Made by a program: the position numbers and the translations under genes
Notes under the pieces: model-generated
Databases searched by the model: none
What the model saw: the letters and a program-made list of their open reading frames with translations, nothing else
What the model was told of the DNA's origin: nothing
Source: Nitricoxidireducens sp046726235
Lineage (GTDB): Bacteria > Pseudomonadota > Gammaproteobacteria > Burkholderiales > Rhodocyclaceae
NCBI GenBank assembly: GCA_046726235.1
Contig: JBKPAD010000012.1
Span: forward strand, 62,001-126,000
Direction of reading: 5' to 3'
DNA: 64,000 bases
Part shown: positions 42,913-54,132 of the stretch, one piece after another
How positions within the stretch are numbered: the stretch's first letter is position 1
How the letters are laid out: every line of letters begins with the position of its first letter

Positions 42913-44537
42913 TGCCGGCGCGCCGTCTCATTGCGCTCGGACTGGCCTTCGCGCTGGTCTGGATGGGCACGCTCGGCTGCCGCAAGCTGGTGACCCCCGA
43001 CGAAGGCCGCTACGCCGAGATCTCGCGCGAAATGGCGCTCTCGGGCGACTGGGTGACGCCGCGCCTCAACGGCATCAAGTATTTCGAGAAGCCACCGCTG
43101 CAATACTGGGCGACGGCGGCGGCGTTCAATGTCCTCGGCGAGACCGAGTTCGCGGCGCGGCTATGGACCGGCTTCGCCGGCCTGCTCGCGGTGCTGGCGA
43201 CCTGGTTCACCGGGCGGCGCCTGTTCGGCGCGCACGCCGGATTGATCGGCGCCGCGGTCTGCGCCAGCAGCCTGCTGTTCGTCTTCATGGGCCACTTCAA
43301 CGCGCTCGACATGGGGCTGGCCGGCATGCTGCATCTCACGCTCTGCGGCTTCCTGCTGGCGCAGCAAGGCAGCGCGCGGGAAAGCCGGCGCTGGATGCTC
43401 GCCGCCTGGGCGGCGCTGGCGCTCGCCGTGCTCGCCAAGGGCATCGTCGCCCTGGTGCTGACCGGCGGCACGCTGGTGCTCTATTCGCTGGCGACGCGCG
43501 ACTTCTCGCCATGGAAGCGCCTGGCGCCGGTGTCGGGCCCCCTGCTATTCCTCGCCGTCGCGGCGCCATGGTTCATCGCCGTCTCCGCCGCCAACCCGGA
43601 ATTCGCGCGCTTCTTCTTCATCCACGAGCATTTCGAGCGCTTCCTGACCAAGACGCACGGCCGCGTCGAGCCGGCCTGGTACTTCCTGCCGGTGCTGGCG
43701 ATCGGCTTCCTGCCGTGGACCGCTGCCGCGCTGCATGCGGTCGTGCCGGCCTCGTGGCGACGCGAAGGCGAAGGCTTCCAGCCGCGGCGCTTCCTGCTGC
43801 TCTGGTGCGTCGTGGTGCTCGGCTTCTTCAGCGCCTCGGGATCGAAGCTGCCCTCCTACATCCTGCCGCTGTTCCCCGCGTTGGCTCTGCTCGCGGGGGA
43901 CGCACTGCCGCGACTCTCCGCGCGCGTGCTGCGCGGCCACATCGTCGTCCTGGCCCTGCTCGCCAGCGCGGCGCTGATCCTGGCGCCGCGCGCCGCCGGC
44001 CTCGGCGACGAGATTCCCGGCGCGATGGCCGAGTACGCGAAGTGGCTGACGGCGAGTGCCGCAGTGCTGCTGGCGGCGACGCTCGCCGCCCTGTGGCTGG
44101 CGGTGCGCGAACGCCGCACCGGTGCGCTGCTGCTGGTCGGCGGCGGCGCATTCCTCGCCGGCACCGGTGCGCTGCTCGGCCACGACAGCCTTTCGCGCAC
44201 CCAATCGGCTTACCATATTGCCCTCGAAATCAAGCCGCTGCTGCGGCCCGACACGCCCTTCTACAGCGTCAACATGCACGATCAGACCCTGCCCTTCTAC
44301 CTCGGCCGCACCGTGACGCTGGTCCAGTACCGCGACGAATTCGACTTCGGCCTGCGCCAGGAGCCACAGCACGCGGTGCCGACGATCGCCGAGTTCCGGC
44401 AACGCTGGCTGGCCGATGCCGAAGCATTCGCCATCATGCGGCCGGACCTGTACGCCGGCTTCGCCGCCGACCCGGCGTTCGAGCTGGTGGCGCGCGATCC
44501 GCGCCGCGTCGTCGTGCGCAAGCGGAGGCCGTCATGA
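42912..44537 (+). CDS. arnT: ArnT-like glycosyltransferase (GT83/PMT family)
   Basis: A 541-aa inner-membrane GT-C transferase with about 11-12 TM helices. The first periplasmic loop carries TPDEGRYAEISREM (the catalytic Asp region), then FEKPPLQYW. In ArnT this enzyme moves L-Ara4N from undecaprenyl phosphate to lipid A. The start ATG overlaps the upstream stop (TGATG). Assignment as ArnT rather than another PMT-like transferase rests mainly on the arn-like neighbours. Confidence 0.85.
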   Translation: MPARRLIALGLAFALVWMGTLGCRKLVTPDEGRYAEISREMALSGDWVTPRLNGIKYFEKPPLQYWATAAAFNVLGETEFAARLWTGFAGLLAVLATWFTGRRLFGAHAGLIGAAVCASSLLFVFMGHFNALDMGLAGMLHLTLCGFLLAQQGSARESRRWMLAAWAALALAVLAKGIVALVLTGGTLVLYSLATRDFSPWKRLAPVSGPLLFLAVAAPWFIAVSAANPEFARFFFIHEHFERFLTKTHGRVEPAWYFLPVLAIGFLPWTAAALHAVVPASWRREGEGFQPRRFLLLWCVVVLGFFSASGSKLPSYILPLFPALALLAGDALPRLSARVLRGHIVVLALLASAALILAPRAAGLGDEIPGAMAEYAKWLTASAAVLLAATLAALWLAVRERRTGALLLVGGGAFLAGTGALLGHDSLSRTQSAYHIALEIKPLLRPDTPFYSVNMHDQTLPFYLGRTVTLVQYRDEFDFGLRQEPQHAVPTIAEFRQRWLADAEAFAIMRPDLYAGFAADPAFELVARDPRRVVVRKRRPS

Positions 44538-44905
44538 GCGTCGTCAGCTTTTCCCTGATCCTCGCCGGCGTGCTGCTCAACGCCGCGGCGCAACTGCTGC
44601 TGAAGGCCGGCACCAACGCCGTGGGCCACTTCGAGTTCCACGTCGACAATCTCGTGCCGGTCGGCCTCAAGCTCGCGCTCGAGCCGCACATCCTCGGCGG
44701 CATGGTCTGCTACGCGGTGAGCCTGGTGGTCTGGATCATGGCGCTGTCGCGCGTGCCGGTGTCCATCGCCTACCCGATGCTGTCGATCGGCTACGTCATC
44801 AACGCCTTCGTCGCCCACTTCTGGTTCGGCGAGGCGCTCGTCTCGCAGAAGCTGCTCGGCATCGGCTTCATCGTGATCGGCGTCTGGCTGGTGGCGCGTT
44901 CGTGA
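44534..44905 (+). CDS. EamA/SMR-type four-TM protein (ArnE-like)
   Basis: A 123-aa protein with four TM helices, starting MSVVSFSLILAGVLLNAAAQ and containing RVPVSIAYPMLSIGYV, typical of ArnE/ArnF and small multidrug resistance proteins. In arn clusters such a pair flips undecaprenyl-phosphate-Ara4N. Only one is here, so it may work as a homodimer. Starts and stops overlap both neighbours by 4 nt (ATGA and GTGA). Confidence 0.87.
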   Translation: MSVVSFSLILAGVLLNAAAQLLLKAGTNAVGHFEFHVDNLVPVGLKLALEPHILGGMVCYAVSLVVWIMALSRVPVSIAYPMLSIGYVINAFVAHFWFGEALVSQKLLGIGFIVIGVWLVARS

Positions 44906-46041
44906 GCGCCGTGCCCTTCCTGCCCTTCACGCGGCCCTCGATCGACGAGGAGACCATCGCCGACGTGGCGAACGTGCTGCGCTCCGGCTGGATCACCAGC
45001 GGGCCGAAGGTGCAGGCCTTCGAGGCGGCGCTGTCCGAGTATTGCGGCGGCCGTCCGGTGCGCTGCTTCAGCTCCGGCACGGCGACGCTCGAAGTCGCCC
45101 TGCGGCTGGCGAACGTTGGCCCCGGCGACGAGGTGATCACGACGCCGCTGACCTGGGTGGCGACGGCCAACGTGATCCTCGAAGTCGGCGCCACGCCGAA
45201 GTTCGCCGACATCGATCCCGCGACGCGCAACCTCGATCTCGACGCCCTCGAAGCCGCGATCACGCCGAAGACGAAAGCGATCATCCCCGTCGATCTCGCC
45301 GGCCTGCCCGTCGACCGCGACCGTCTTTACGAAATCGCGCACGCGCACAAGCTGCGCGTGATCGAGGACGCCGCGCAATCCCTGGGCGCTTCGTGGCACG
45401 GCAAGCCGATCGGCGCCTCGTTCGGCGGCGGCCGCGACTTCGTCTCCTTCAGCTTCCACGCCAACAAGAACCTGACCAGCGGCGAAGGCGGCGCGCTGGT
45501 GCTGGCCGACGACGCCGATCCCGCCCTGTGCGAGCGCCTGCGCCTGCAGGGCGTCAGGCGCTTCCCCGACGGCGGCATGGACGTCGACGTGCTCGGGGGA
45601 AAATCGAACCTGACCGACATCGCCGCGGCCATCGGCCTCGGCCAGATGAAGCGCCTGCCCGAATTCACCGCGCGCCGCCGCGTGCTGGCGCAACGCTATT
45701 TCGACCTGCTGGCGCCGGTCGCCGCTGAAGCCGGCATCGGCCTGCCGCTCGCCGACTTCGCCAACGCCAACTGGCACATGTTCCAGGTCCTGCTGCCCGC
45801 GGGCACCGACCGCGGCACGTTCATTGCCGCGATCAAGGATCGCGGTATCGGCGTCGGTGTGCACTACCCTGCGCTGCACTTGTTCTCGCTCTACCGCCGC
45901 CTCGGCTGGCAGGAAGGCGACTTTCCGCACGCGGAGGACGTCGGCCGCCGCATCGTCACGCTGCCGCTGTTCCCGGCGATGGCGGATGCCGATATCGACC
46001 GTGTATGCTCCGCGCTGCTCGACGTGATGAAAAAGAAATGA
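44902..46041 (+). CDS. arnB: DegT/DnrJ/EryC1/StrS aminotransferase (ArnB-like)
   Basis: A 379-aa PLP sugar aminotransferase. The start PFTRPSIDEETIADV, the PLP lysine context FSFHANKNLTSGEGG and the VHYPALHLFSLYR segment fit ArnB, which makes UDP-L-Ara4N from the 4-keto sugar. GTG start at 44902 overlapping the previous stop (GTGA). Length is normal. Confidence 0.9.
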   Translation: MSAVPFLPFTRPSIDEETIADVANVLRSGWITSGPKVQAFEAALSEYCGGRPVRCFSSGTATLEVALRLANVGPGDEVITTPLTWVATANVILEVGATPKFADIDPATRNLDLDALEAAITPKTKAIIPVDLAGLPVDRDRLYEIAHAHKLRVIEDAAQSLGASWHGKPIGASFGGGRDFVSFSFHANKNLTSGEGGALVLADDADPALCERLRLQGVRRFPDGGMDVDVLGGKSNLTDIAAAIGLGQMKRLPEFTARRRVLAQRYFDLLAPVAAEAGIGLPLADFANANWHMFQVLLPAGTDRGTFIAAIKDRGIGVGVHYPALHLFSLYRRLGWQEGDFPHAEDVGRRIVTLPLFPAMADADIDRVCSALLDVMKKK

Positions 46042-46976
46042 ACAATCCGGAAATCTCCGTCATCGTCCCGGTCTACAACGAAGAGGAAGGCCTCCCGGCG
46101 TTGTTCGCGCGGCTCTACCCGGCGCTCGACGCGCTCGGCGCCTCCTACGAGGTCATCTTCGTCAACGACGGCAGCCGCGACCGCTCGGCGGCGCTGCTGC
46201 GCGAGCAATGGGAAAAGCGCCCCGACGTCACCCGCGCCATCCTGCTGGCGGCCAACGCCGGCCAGCACATGGCGATCATGGCGGCCTTCGAGCACAGCCG
46301 CGGCGAGATCGTGGTCACGCTAGACGCCGACCTGCAGAACCCGCCCGAAGAGATCCACAAGCTCGTCGCCAAGATGCGCGAGGGCTACGACTGCGTCGGC
46401 TCGATCCGCCAGCAGCGCCAGGACACCGCCTTCCGGCGCTGGGCGTCGAAGGCGATGAACGGGCTGCGCGAGCGCATCACGCGCATCAAGATGACCGACC
46501 AGGGCTGCATGCTGCGCGCCTATTCGCGGCGCGTGGTCGACGCCATCAACTCCTGCAAGGAAGTCAGCACCTTCATCCCGGCGCTGGCCTATTCGTTCGC
46601 GCAGAACCCGACCGAGGTCGAGGTCGCGCACGAGGAGCGCCACGCCGGCGAATCAAAGTATTCGCTCTACAGCCTGATCCGCCTCAACTTCGACCTGATG
46701 ACCAGCTTCTCGCTGGTGCCGCTGCAGTGGTTCTCGATGGCCGGCATCACGATCTCGCTGCTGTCGGCGATCTTCGTCGTCTTCCTCGCCATTCGCCGCT
46801 TCATGGTCGGCCCCGAGGCCGAGGGCCTGTTCACGCTGTTCGGCATCGCCTTCTTCCTCATCGGCCTGACGCTGTTCGGCGTCGGCCTCGTCGGCGAATA
46901 CATCGGCCGCATCTACCAGCAGGTGCGCCACCGCCCGCGCTACCTGATCGGCGCGATCCTCGAGACCAAGGAATAG
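46038..46976 (+). CDS. arnC: Undecaprenyl-phosphate sugar transferase (ArnC-like)
   Basis: A 312-aa GT2 glycosyltransferase with a cytoplasmic domain (VIVPVYNEEEGLP, VNDGSRDRS, TLDADLQNPPEE) and two C-terminal TM helices (about 232-258 and 268-292). In the arn route it transfers 4-formamido-arabinose to undecaprenyl phosphate. The ATG overlaps the arnB stop (ATGA). Confidence 0.9.
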   Translation: MNNPEISVIVPVYNEEEGLPALFARLYPALDALGASYEVIFVNDGSRDRSAALLREQWEKRPDVTRAILLAANAGQHMAIMAAFEHSRGEIVVTLDADLQNPPEEIHKLVAKMREGYDCVGSIRQQRQDTAFRRWASKAMNGLRERITRIKMTDQGCMLRAYSRRVVDAINSCKEVSTFIPALAYSFAQNPTEVEVAHEERHAGESKYSLYSLIRLNFDLMTSFSLVPLQWFSMAGITISLLSAIFVVFLAIRRFMVGPEAEGLFTLFGIAFFLIGLTLFGVGLVGEYIGRIYQQVRHRPRYLIGAILETKE

Positions 46977-46980
46977 CGCC

Positions 46981-47889
46981 ATGACGCGCGCCGTCGTCTT
47001 CGCCTACCACAACGTCGGCGTGCGCTGCCTGCGCACCCTGCTGGCGCATGGCGTCGAGGTGCCGCTGGTGTTCACCCACGAGGACAACCCGACCGAGAAC
47101 ATCTGGTTCGAGAGCGTGCGCGCCACCGCCGCGGAGCACGACATCCGCACCGCGACGCCGAACGAACCCAACCGCCCGCGCTGGCTGGCCGAGATCGAGG
47201 ACCTGCGTCCCGACTTCATCTTCTCGTTCTACTACCGCCACATGCTGAACCCGGCGCTGCTGGCCGCGGCGCCGCGCGGCGCCTACAACATGCACGGCTC
47301 GCTGCTGCCGAAGTACCGCGGCCGCGTGCCCATCAACTGGGCCGTGCTGCACGGCGAGCGCGAGACGGGCGCGACGCTGCACCGCATGGTGACGAAGCCC
47401 GACGCCGGCGAGATCGTCGCCCAGCAGGCGGTGCCGATCCTGCCCGACGACACGGCGCACGAAGTCTTCGGCAAGGTGACGGTCGCCGCCGAGATGGCGC
47501 TCGACCGCGTGCTGCCGCAACTGATCGCCGGCACGGCGCCGCACGTGATGCCCGACCTCGCCGCCGGCAGCTACTTCGGCGGCCGCAAGCCGGAGGACGG
47601 CCGCATCGACTGGACGAAGTCCGCCGGAGAGATCCACAACCTCGTGCGCGCCGTCGCCCCGCCCTACCCCGGCGCCTTCAGCGACCTGCCCGACGGCCGC
47701 CGCCTGCGCGTGCTGCGCACGCACCTGATCGACGCCGGCTCGACGGCCGCCACGCCTCTACTCCACGCGCTCGGCAACGACCTCGTCGCCGACTGCGGTC
47801 GCGGGCGCCTGCGCATCCTCGCTGCGGAACTGGACGGCAAGCCGCTGGCGGCGGAAGACCTGGGGCGCACGCCGATCGCACTCGGCTGA
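46981..47889 (+). CDS. Formyltransferase (ArnA N-terminal domain-like)
   Basis: A 302-aa stand-alone version of the ArnA formyltransferase domain, which uses 10-formyl-tetrahydrofolate to formylate UDP-L-Ara4N. The core NMHGSLLPKYRGRVPINW holds the catalytic Asn and His, and the Asp lies in KPDAGEIVAQQ. The C-terminal UDP-glucuronate decarboxylase domain of full ArnA is absent and no gene for it follows. It starts 4 nt after arnC and is the last gene of the operon. Confidence 0.92.
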   Translation: MTRAVVFAYHNVGVRCLRTLLAHGVEVPLVFTHEDNPTENIWFESVRATAAEHDIRTATPNEPNRPRWLAEIEDLRPDFIFSFYYRHMLNPALLAAAPRGAYNMHGSLLPKYRGRVPINWAVLHGERETGATLHRMVTKPDAGEIVAQQAVPILPDDTAHEVFGKVTVAAEMALDRVLPQLIAGTAPHVMPDLAAGSYFGGRKPEDGRIDWTKSAGEIHNLVRAVAPPYPGAFSDLPDGRRLRVLRTHLIDAGSTAATPLLHALGNDLVADCGRGRLRILAAELDGKPLAAEDLGRTPIALG

Positions 47890-47924
47890 GCGCATTCGGA
47901 AGCACCCGGCGCATTTCCACCCCC

Positions 47925-47956
47925 TGAAAAGAAAACGGGCTGCCGAGGCAGCCCGT
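47925..47956 (-). terminator. Rho-independent terminator of hppA
   Basis: A 10-bp perfect stem (ACGGGCTGCC with GGCAGCCCGT) followed on the minus strand by TTTTCTTTTC. It lies 22 nt after the hppA stop and 36 nt after the formyltransferase stop, and could also slow plus-strand read-through. Confidence 0.85.
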
Positions 47957-47977
47957 CCTTGCTTCTTTGGATCGAGA

Positions 47978-50065
<2,088 letters not shown>

Positions 50066-50115
50066 AGATTATCCCCTTGTTATTGAATAAACCTACTTTA
50101 TAAGCCTATCATGAA

Positions 50116-50142
50116 CTCTCCGGGGATTGTGTCCCCGGAGAG
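50116..50142 (-). terminator. Hairpin between pfp and hppA
   Basis: A perfect 11-bp stem (CTCTCCGGGGA with TCCCCGGAGAG) and 5-nt loop, followed by only two T on the minus strand. It is likely an attenuator or weak terminator of pfp; an AT-rich stretch with possible hppA promoter elements follows. Confidence 0.55.
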
Positions 50143-50159
50143 CACTCCCTGGGTGCTGC

Positions 50160-51416
50160 TTAAAGCTTGAATGCAGCCAGTTTCTTGGCCACGGCGACGT
50201 TCTTCAACGTCACGTACTGCGGCAGGCCATCCTTGTACGGCGGATAGTCCTCGCCCTTCATCAGCGGCGCCAGATACTCGCGGCACTTTTCGGTGATGCC
50301 GAAACCGTCGGAGGTGATGAAGTTCTTCGGCATCATCTTCTCGACGTTCGCGACCTTGGAAAGCGGCGCCATGCCGACCTTCCACTTGTACGGCTTGTTC
50401 GACACGCGGTCGATCGTCGGCATCACGGAGTTGTGTCCCTTGAGCGCGAACTCGACTGCTGCCTTGCCCGTGGCGTAGGCCTGATCGACGTCGGACTTCG
50501 ACGCGATGTGGCGCGCGGCACGCTGCAGGTAGTCGGCGACGCCCCAATGGAACTTGTGGCCGAGCGCATCCTTGATCATGTTGGCGACGACCGGTGCCGC
50601 GCCGCCCAGCTGCGCATGGCCGAAGGCGTCACGCGTGCCCTGCTCGGCGAGGAACTTGCCGTCGGGATGGTGGCAGCCTTCCGAGACGACCACGGTGCAG
50701 TAGCCGAACTTCTTCACCAGCGAGTCGACGCGGGCGAGGAACTTCTTCTGGTCGAAGATCACTTCGGGGAACAGCACGACGATCGGCAGCTCCGTGTCCT
50801 TCGTCGACGCCATCGCGCCGGCAGCCGCGATCCAGCCTGCGTGGCGGCCCATCACTTCGAGCACGAAGACCTTGGTCGAGGTCTTGGCCATCGAGCGCAC
50901 GTCGTACGTGGCTTCGAGGGTCGACACCGCGATGTACTTCGCCACCGAGCCGAAGCCCGGGCAGTTGTCGGTGATCGGCAGGTCGTTGTCGACCGTCTTC
51001 GGGACGTGGATCGCCTGCAGCGGGTAGCCCATGGCGTCGCCGAGCTGCGAGACCTTCAGGCAGGTGTCGGCCGAATCGCCGCCGCCGTTGTAGAAGAAGT
51101 AGCCGATGTTGTGCGCCTTGAAGACTTCGATCAGGCGCTCGTACTCGCGGCGATTGGCCTCGAGGCTCTTCATCTTGTAGCGGCAGGAGCCGAAGGCGCC
51201 CGAAGGCGTGTGGCGCAGCGCGGCGATCGCCTTGGCGGTCTCCTTGCTGGTGTCGATCAGGTCCTCGGTCAGCGCGCCGATGATGCCGTTGCGGCCGGCG
51301 TACACCTTGCCGATCTTGTCCTTGTGCTTGCGCGCGGTCTCGATGACGCCGCAGGCCGAGGCGTTGATGACGGCCGTCACCCCGCCCGATTGAGCGTAGA
51401 AAGCGTTCTTCTTCAT
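50160..51416 (-). CDS. pfp: Pyrophosphate-dependent phosphofructokinase
   Basis: A 418-aa phosphofructokinase of the group that uses PPi reversibly instead of ATP. The substrate motifs PKTVDNDLPITD and EVMGRHAGW are intact, and the phosphate-donor loop is YNGGGDSADT, not the GGDGS of ATP-dependent enzymes. ATG at 51416 gives the family's usual N-terminus MKKNAFYAQSGG; the frame further upstream shadows adk. It follows adk by 11 nt and precedes hppA, so PPi use and PPi energy saving are encoded side by side. Confidence 0.92.
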   Translation of the reverse strand: MKKNAFYAQSGGVTAVINASACGVIETARKHKDKIGKVYAGRNGIIGALTEDLIDTSKETAKAIAALRHTPSGAFGSCRYKMKSLEANRREYERLIEVFKAHNIGYFFYNGGGDSADTCLKVSQLGDAMGYPLQAIHVPKTVDNDLPITDNCPGFGSVAKYIAVSTLEATYDVRSMAKTSTKVFVLEVMGRHAGWIAAAGAMASTKDTELPIVVLFPEVIFDQKKFLARVDSLVKKFGYCTVVVSEGCHHPDGKFLAEQGTRDAFGHAQLGGAAPVVANMIKDALGHKFHWGVADYLQRAARHIASKSDVDQAYATGKAAVEFALKGHNSVMPTIDRVSNKPYKWKVGMAPLSKVANVEKMMPKNFITSDGFGITEKCREYLAPLMKGEDYPPYKDGLPQYVTLKNVAVAKKLAAFKL

Positions 51417-51427
51417 TCTTGATCCCC

Positions 51428-52084
51428 TCAGCCGGCGAGCGCCGCGAACGCACTGTCGCGGATCGCATCGACCTTGCCCTGGCCCGCGATCTTGCGGTAC
51501 TTGGGCGCCTTCGCATCGCCGTTCGCGGCCCACTTGGAGTAGTAGGCGACGAGCGGCTTCGTCTGTGAGTGATAGACCTCGAGACGCTTCTTGACCGTCT
51601 CTTCCTTGTCGTCGTCGCGCTGGATCAGCGGCTCGCCGGTGACGTCGTCCTTGCCCTCGGCCTTCGGCGGATTGAACTTGACGTGGTAGGTGCGGCCCGA
51701 CGCGACGTGCACGCGGCGACCGCTCATGCGGGCGACGATCTCTTCGTCGGGAACGTCGATCTCGAGCACGTAGTCGATCGGGACGCCGGCTTCCTTCATG
51801 GCCTCGGCCTGAGGAATCGTGCGCGGGAATCCGTCGAACATGTAACCCTTGGCGCAGTCCGGCTCCTTGAGCCGATCCTTGACGAGGCCGATGATGATGT
51901 CGTCGCGAACGAGGCCGCCCGCGTCCATGATCTTCTTCGCCTCGAGGCCCAGCGGCGTACCCGCCTTGACCGCCGCGCGCAACATGTCGCCGGTGGAAAT
52001 CTGCGGAATGCCGAACTTCTCCTTGATGAAGTTGGCCTGAGTGCCCTTGCCGGCGCCCGGGGGGCCCAAGAGTATGAGTCGCAT
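51428..52084 (-). CDS. adk: Adenylate kinase
   Basis: A 218-aa nucleoside monophosphate kinase of the long type. P-loop GPPGAGKGTQ, the AMP-binding STGDMLR and the DGFPRT motif are all present; the LID domain lacks the four zinc Cys, as usual in Gram-negatives. It lies 137 bp after kdsB on the same strand, and pfp follows after 11 nt. Confidence 0.98.
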   Translation of the reverse strand: MRLILLGPPGAGKGTQANFIKEKFGIPQISTGDMLRAAVKAGTPLGLEAKKIMDAGGLVRDDIIIGLVKDRLKEPDCAKGYMFDGFPRTIPQAEAMKEAGVPIDYVLEIDVPDEEIVARMSGRRVHVASGRTYHVKFNPPKAEGKDDVTGEPLIQRDDDKEETVKKRLEVYHSQTKPLVAYYSKWAANGDAKAPKYRKIAGQGKVDAIRDSAFAALAG

Positions 52085-52221
52085 CGTTTCTGTTCCTCTG
52101 GTGTAGTTAGTGGATCCGGCCTCATGAGCCGGACAAGCCTTTTCGGTCTTATCTTGGCTCCACTCCCTCCGCTACATCCGATCGAACCAGCCGCGCACCA
52201 TAACCGCATTCGCGGCTTCGG

Positions 52222-52992
52222 TCAAACGACCGCGTCAAAAATGCGCCTGACACGATCGAGGTCTTCCTGCGTGTCGACGCCGGCGGCGGGCGCGTGGTCG
52301 CAATCGACGACGCGAATCGCATGTCCGTGCCACAGCGCACGCAGTTGCTCGAGCGACTCCCACTGTTCCGTCGGCGCCGGAAGCAGGCTGCCGTAAACGC
52401 AGAGGAAGGACACGCGATACGCATAGATGCCGATGTGCCGCCGGGGCACGAAGCCGGCGGGCAGCGTCTCGCGCGCGGCGGCAAAACCATCGCGATGCCA
52501 GGGGATCGGCGCACGCGAGAAGTACATCGCGCGCCCTGCGGCATCGCTAACCACCTTGACCACGTTCGGATTGAAGAACTCTGCCGCGTCGGCGAGCGGG
52601 TGCGCGGCCGTGGCGATCGCCGCGCCGGCGTCCTGCGCCAGCGCGGCAGCAACGTCAGCGATCAGTTGCGGCTCGATCAGCGGCTCATCGCCTTGCACGT
52701 TGACGACGATCTCGTCGTCGCCCCAGCCGAGCACGCGCGCCACCTCGGCGATGCGATCGGTGCCGCTGGGATGATCGCTGCGCGTCATCACCGCCTGGTA
52801 GCCGTGCGCCGCGACGGCCTGCGCCACGCGCTCGTCGTCGGTGGCAACCCAGATGCCGTCGGGCTTGGCGGCTTGCGCCGCCTCGACGACGCGCACCACC
52901 ATCGGCTTGCCGGCGATGTCGGCGAGCGGTTTTCCGGGCAGGCGCGTCGACGCGTATCGCGCCGGCACGACGACGCGGAAACGCGTCGTCAT
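52222..52992 (-). CDS. kdsB: 3-deoxy-manno-octulosonate cytidylyltransferase
   Basis: A 256-aa enzyme that activates Kdo as CMP-Kdo for lipopolysaccharide. Signature PARYASTRLPGKPL at the N-terminus, NVQGDEPLI in the middle and HIGIYAYR before the end. The ATG at 52992 overlaps the Trm112-like stop (ATGA). After it there are 137 bp to adk with a small hairpin and no clear terminator. Confidence 0.97.
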   Translation of the reverse strand: MTTRFRVVVPARYASTRLPGKPLADIAGKPMVVRVVEAAQAAKPDGIWVATDDERVAQAVAAHGYQAVMTRSDHPSGTDRIAEVARVLGWGDDEIVVNVQGDEPLIEPQLIADVAAALAQDAGAAIATAAHPLADAAEFFNPNVVKVVSDAAGRAMYFSRAPIPWHRDGFAAARETLPAGFVPRRHIGIYAYRVSFLCVYGSLLPAPTEQWESLEQLRALWHGHAIRVVDCDHAPAAGVDTQEDLDRVRRIFDAVV

Positions 52993-53165
52993 TCCTCGGT
53001 CGCGGCGAGCTGGCGCGCTTCCTCTTCGAGCATCACCGGAATGTCGTCGCGCACCGGATAGGCCAGCCGGCAGGCCTTGCACACCAGCTCCCCGGCCGCC
53101 TTGCGGTAGTCGAGCGGTCCCTTGCAGACCGGGCAGACGAGGATTTCAAGCAGGCGGGAGTCCAT
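52989..53165 (-). CDS. Trm112 family zinc-ribbon protein
   Basis: A 58-aa protein starting MDSRLLEILVCPVCKGPLDY. Four Cys in two CxxC pairs (CPVC and CKAC) form a zinc ribbon, and the ending YPVRDDIPVMLEEEAR is the standard family C-terminus. Trm112 relatives act as partners of methyltransferases in other organisms; the bacterial role is not settled. It overlaps lpxK by 20 nt and kdsB by 4 nt (ATGA), so the three are translationally linked. Confidence 0.95.
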   Translation of the reverse strand: MDSRLLEILVCPVCKGPLDYRKAAGELVCKACRLAYPVRDDIPVMLEEEARQLAATEE

Positions 53166-54132
53166 CGAGTTTCTCCATCACGAAGGTGGCGAGATCGGGT
53201 TCGATCAGCGCGTCGACCGGCAGCACCCACACGGGCAGGCGCGACAAGCCGCGCAATTTTACCCCGTCCTTTTCCGTCGCCAGGATCGCATCGCCCGCGA
53301 AATCGAGGTCGCACGCGGCATAGCGATGGTGGTCCGGGAAGGCATGCGTCTCGCAGCGCAAACCCAGCGCCGCGAGGTGGTCGAAGAAGCGCTGCGGCTC
53401 GCCGATGCCGGCCACCGCGTGCAGCCGCTGGCCGGCGAAGCTCTCGGGCGTGCGTGCCGGCTGCGACGGGTCGTCGAGGCTCGAGAAGCGCGCGCCCTCG
53501 AGCCTCATGTCGAAGCGACGCGCGCCTCCGAGCGCCATGTCGACGCTGCCGTTCCTGATCACCGCATCGACCTCGTCCAGGCGCGCGAGCGGCTCGCGGC
53601 ACGGTCCGGCCGGCTGCATCCATGAGTTCGCCGGCAGGCGGCGGTCGACGACGGCGATTTCGACGTCGCGCGCGAGGCGATAGTGCTGCAGACCGTCGTC
53701 GGTCAGGATGACGTCCCGATCCGGATACGCACCGAGCAGCGCCTGTGCCGCCGCCGCGCGGTCGCGGCCGACGAAGACCGGGCACCCGGCGCGCCGCCTG
53801 AGCAGCAGCGGCTCGTCGCCGACGAGTTCCGCCGTATCGTTCTCCTGGACCTCGCGCACGCCGATGGCCGCCCCGCCGTAGCCCCGACTGACAATGCCTG
53901 GACGCCGCCCGCGCCGCGCCAGCTCCTGCGCCAGCGCCAGCACCAGCGGCGTCTTGCCGGCACCGCCCGCGGCGATGTTGCCGACCACGACCACCGGCAC
54001 GCGCAGGCGGATGCTTTCGAGGATGCCGAGACGATAGGCCAGGCGCCGCAGCGCGACGACGAGGCGGAACAGCAGGGCCAACGGCAGCAGCAGCCAGGCG
54101 GCGAGCCCGCGCCGTTGCCAGATGCCGATCAC
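53146..54132 (-). CDS. lpxK: Tetraacyldisaccharide 4'-kinase
   Basis: A 328-aa membrane-anchored kinase that adds the 4'-phosphate of lipid A. An N-terminal TM helix (about 10-30) is followed by the P-loop GNIAAGGAGKTP, and the DDGLQHYRL and DHHRY motifs are intact. The ATG overlaps the exbD stop by 4 nt. It is one of several lipid A genes in this operon. Confidence 0.96.
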   Translation of the reverse strand: MIGIWQRRGLAAWLLLPLALLFRLVVALRRLAYRLGILESIRLRVPVVVVGNIAAGGAGKTPLVLALAQELARRGRRPGIVSRGYGGAAIGVREVQENDTAELVGDEPLLLRRRAGCPVFVGRDRAAAAQALLGAYPDRDVILTDDGLQHYRLARDVEIAVVDRRLPANSWMQPAGPCREPLARLDEVDAVIRNGSVDMALGGARRFDMRLEGARFSSLDDPSQPARTPESFAGQRLHAVAGIGEPQRFFDHLAALGLRCETHAFPDHHRYAACDLDFAGDAILATEKDGVKLRGLSRLPVWVLPVDALIEPDLATFVMEKLDGLPPA

